From positions 1 through 22,923 of the IMG/VR virus record IMGVR_UViG_3300006340_000613: a stretch of DNA of 22,923 bases. One strand, 5' to 3'. Below are positions 21,505-22,923 of this stretch, in pieces. This DNA is from a virus. Numbering within the stretch: the first letter of the stretch is position 1; each line of letters opens with the position of its first letter. Position numbers and translations under genes: made by a program. The notes beneath the pieces are model-generated. The model searched no databases. It saw only the letters and a program-made list of their open reading frames with translations, and was not told the origin of the DNA.

Positions 21505-22561
21505 TTTCTCCTACCTCCGTGTATAGTTCTTTAGTATAATCTTTTAATTTTTGTTTATCAAGTGGTGTATCAAGTTGGTCTATATACTTACCTAAAAATG
21601 TAAGTGTATCTTCACCTTGTTCTATTATATCTTCTCTTACACTAGATGTTACATCTCCTGAATCTTCAAAAATATTTAACTCATATATGTTCAATGTATT
21701 ATATAGTCTTGCAACAAACTTATCATACATATCATCATCTGTTTTTTGAGATATAAACATTTTAATAAAACTATTATCATATCTTTCTATATCTAATTTA
21801 TTATAATCTGTTTTTGTATCATCATAAACTATTTTCTTAAATATTCTTAATGGATTAGATATTCTTGTTAACTCTCTTGTTTGTGTATCAAAAATATGAA
21901 ACCCTTTTGGGTCTTTATAATCATTCCAAGTTATTTCAAATTGTGTACCTAGATAATAAATGTGACCATCATCTGATTTTTTATGAAAATGTCCTGATAT
22001 AACTTTTTCAAATCTTTTAAATATAGATTTATCTAAACCTTGTTCGTTCATAAATCCTCGGTTCATTTCAAACCCTTTAATTTCTAAATGCCCCATTAAA
22101 ATTTCAGAATTACTATGTTCAATTGCGTGTATAGATTCATCATAAGTTTCATCACATATCCAAGGCATAAACAAAATATTTAAACCATCAAAGGTAACTT
22201 CTTTTGGATTTGCATAAACCCAAGGTTCATTTACACCATCATATGTTGTACAAAGTTCTGTAATTGCATTTACTTGATTTGTATTCTTATAATATGTATC
22301 GTGGTTACCTAATATAATATGAGTATCAACCTTTTCTTCCCACAATCGTTTCATAAAATTTTGCCTAAAAAAATGAGCAGTCTTATAATTTATAAACTTA
22401 CGTCTATCAACTACATCTCCTAAATGTATTAATGTTGTTATGTTATGTTTTTTTATAAAAGGAAAAAATATTTCATCATAAAACCTTTGTTGATAATGTG
22501 CAAAATGTGGACTATCATTTCTGCAACCAAAGTGTGTATCATTTAATAATGCTATTTTCAT
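21497..22561 (-). CDS. 47: Recombination nuclease subunit, Mre11-like (T4 gp47)
   Basis: Metallophosphoesterase nuclease that pairs with gp46. The five family motifs are visible: NDTHFG (D8, H10), HLGDVVDRR (D49), LGNHDTY (N86, H87, D88), MGHLE (H158) and SGHFHKK (H191, H193). At 354 aa it is close to T4 gp47 (339 aa). The start overlaps the upstream gene by 1 nt (TAATG) and the end overlaps the second oxygenase by 8 nt, which suggests coupled translation in the recombination unit. Confidence 0.97.
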   Translation of the reverse strand: MKIALLNDTHFGCRNDSPHFAHYQQRFYDEIFFPFIKKHNITTLIHLGDVVDRRKFINYKTAHFFRQNFMKRLWEEKVDTHIILGNHDTYYKNTNQVNAITELCTTYDGVNEPWVYANPKEVTFDGLNILFMPWICDETYDESIHAIEHSNSEILMGHLEIKGFEMNRGFMNEQGLDKSIFKRFEKVISGHFHKKSDDGHIYYLGTQFEITWNDYKDPKGFHIFDTQTRELTRISNPLRIFKKIVYDDTKTDYNKLDIERYDNSFIKMFISQKTDDDMYDKFVARLYNTLNIYELNIFEDSGDVTSSVREDIIEQGEDTLTFLGKYIDQLDTPLDKQKLKDYTKELYTEVGENG

Positions 22562-22863
22562 TAATAATAATTCTCCAATATAAAGTCGTGATAACTTGGA
22601 TGCTTTTCAGCTTCTTTATTCCACATTTCTTTACGTTCATCTAATTTCTTTATATATGGGTTCATAAATTCTTTTATTTCATCCTTACTCTTATGTGTAA
22701 GATATATTAAATTAGATAAATCTTGTGGTGCCCAATTGAAACCAGCCGCTATATAATGTAATCCACTATTACCAGCAAATTGAGGAGGGTCCACAGGAAA
22801 CTCCCATTCAATATTTCTATGTAAAGCAGCTTTTAAATATCCTTGCAAAATTTTAGGTTTCAA
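22561..22863 (-). CDS. Unknown protein upstream of gp47 (start uncertain)
   Basis: An approximately 100-aa protein I do not recognise, rich in Trp, Tyr and charged residues: ILQGYLKAALHRNIEWEFPV, then PPQFAGNSGLHYIAAGFNW, and a helical, charged end ENYY. No motif is clear. The only conventional start is TTG at 22863, with no ribosome site. The frame stays open upstream to a TAA at 22911-22909, and the extra residues (NNNREWEKSLVD) look protein-like, so the true start may be non-standard or a base may be wrong in the A8 run at 22913-22920. It joins gp47 by TAATG. Confidence 0.6.
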   Translation of the reverse strand: MKPKILQGYLKAALHRNIEWEFPVDPPQFAGNSGLHYIAAGFNWAPQDLSNLIYLTHKSKDEIKEFMNPYIKKLDERKEMWNKEAEKHPSYHDFILENYY

Positions 22864-22923
22864 ATCAACTAAACTTTTTTCCCATTCTCTATTGTTATTT
22901 GCTATGGATTATAAAAAAAAGGA

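Noticed and set aside
1-22923. CRISPR array, insertion sequence or integrase attachment site
   Set aside because: No regularly spaced direct repeats, transposase or terminal inverted repeats were seen.

Overview
The window is a gene-dense, AT-rich stretch of a T4-like (tailed, myovirus-type) phage genome; every gene I can support lies on the minus strand. The T4 replication and recombination core is present in T4-like order. Reading in the direction of transcription (right to left) it runs gp47, gp46, then a long accessory block, then gp45 clamp, gp44, gp62, RegA, a second accessory block, and gp43 DNA polymerase. Low GC, a bS21 homologue, Hsp20, a CobS-like ATPase, peroxiredoxin, peptide deformylase and 2OG-Fe(II) oxygenases together suggest a marine phage of the kind that infects SAR11-like or cyanobacterial hosts. 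That host guess rests on remembered gene content; no database search was possible.

Layout, right to left. Positions 22863-17279 form a packed run: an unknown 100-aa protein, gp47, a 2OG oxygenase, gp46, peptide deformylase and a DNA methyltransferase. Positions 17203-13539 hold a large VWA protein with a zinc-peptidase-like HExxH motif, followed by its MoxR/CobS-like ATPase; each has its own sigma70-like promoter. Positions 13467-12110 hold a likely 2H phosphoesterase, a 52-aa membrane protein, a zinc-ribbon protein and bS21. A noncoding, highly structured stretch (12109-11742) leads into hsp20, which ends in a strong intrinsic terminator. A near-perfect consensus promoter then drives a lipoprotein and a membrane coiled-coil protein that could be a spanin-like pair. 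Next comes peroxiredoxin, apparently leaderless.

Positions 9975-3746 look like one long operon joined by ATGA or TAATG overlaps: gp45, a 42-aa membrane protein, gp44, four accessory genes, gp62, RegA, a RimK-like ligase fused to a RimB-like retropepsin domain, a cold-shock protein and a NifU-like protein. Positions 3708-1 hold a small Sm-like protein, a 2Fe-2S ferredoxin, gp43 and a partial unknown gene at the left edge.

The genes fall into four themes: replication and recombination (gp43, 44, 45, 62, 46, 47); translation and ribosome control (RegA, bS21, RimK-RimB fusion, cold-shock protein, deformylase); redox and Fe-S handling (NifU, ferredoxin, peroxiredoxin, oxygenases); and chaperone-like machines (Hsp20, MoxR-VWA). 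The most interesting points are the RimK-RimB fusion, the structured hsp20 leader with a possibly sequestered ribosome site, a RegA-operator-like start region on the lipoprotein gene, the 2H phosphoesterase, and an abrupt GC shift inside the polymerase gene.
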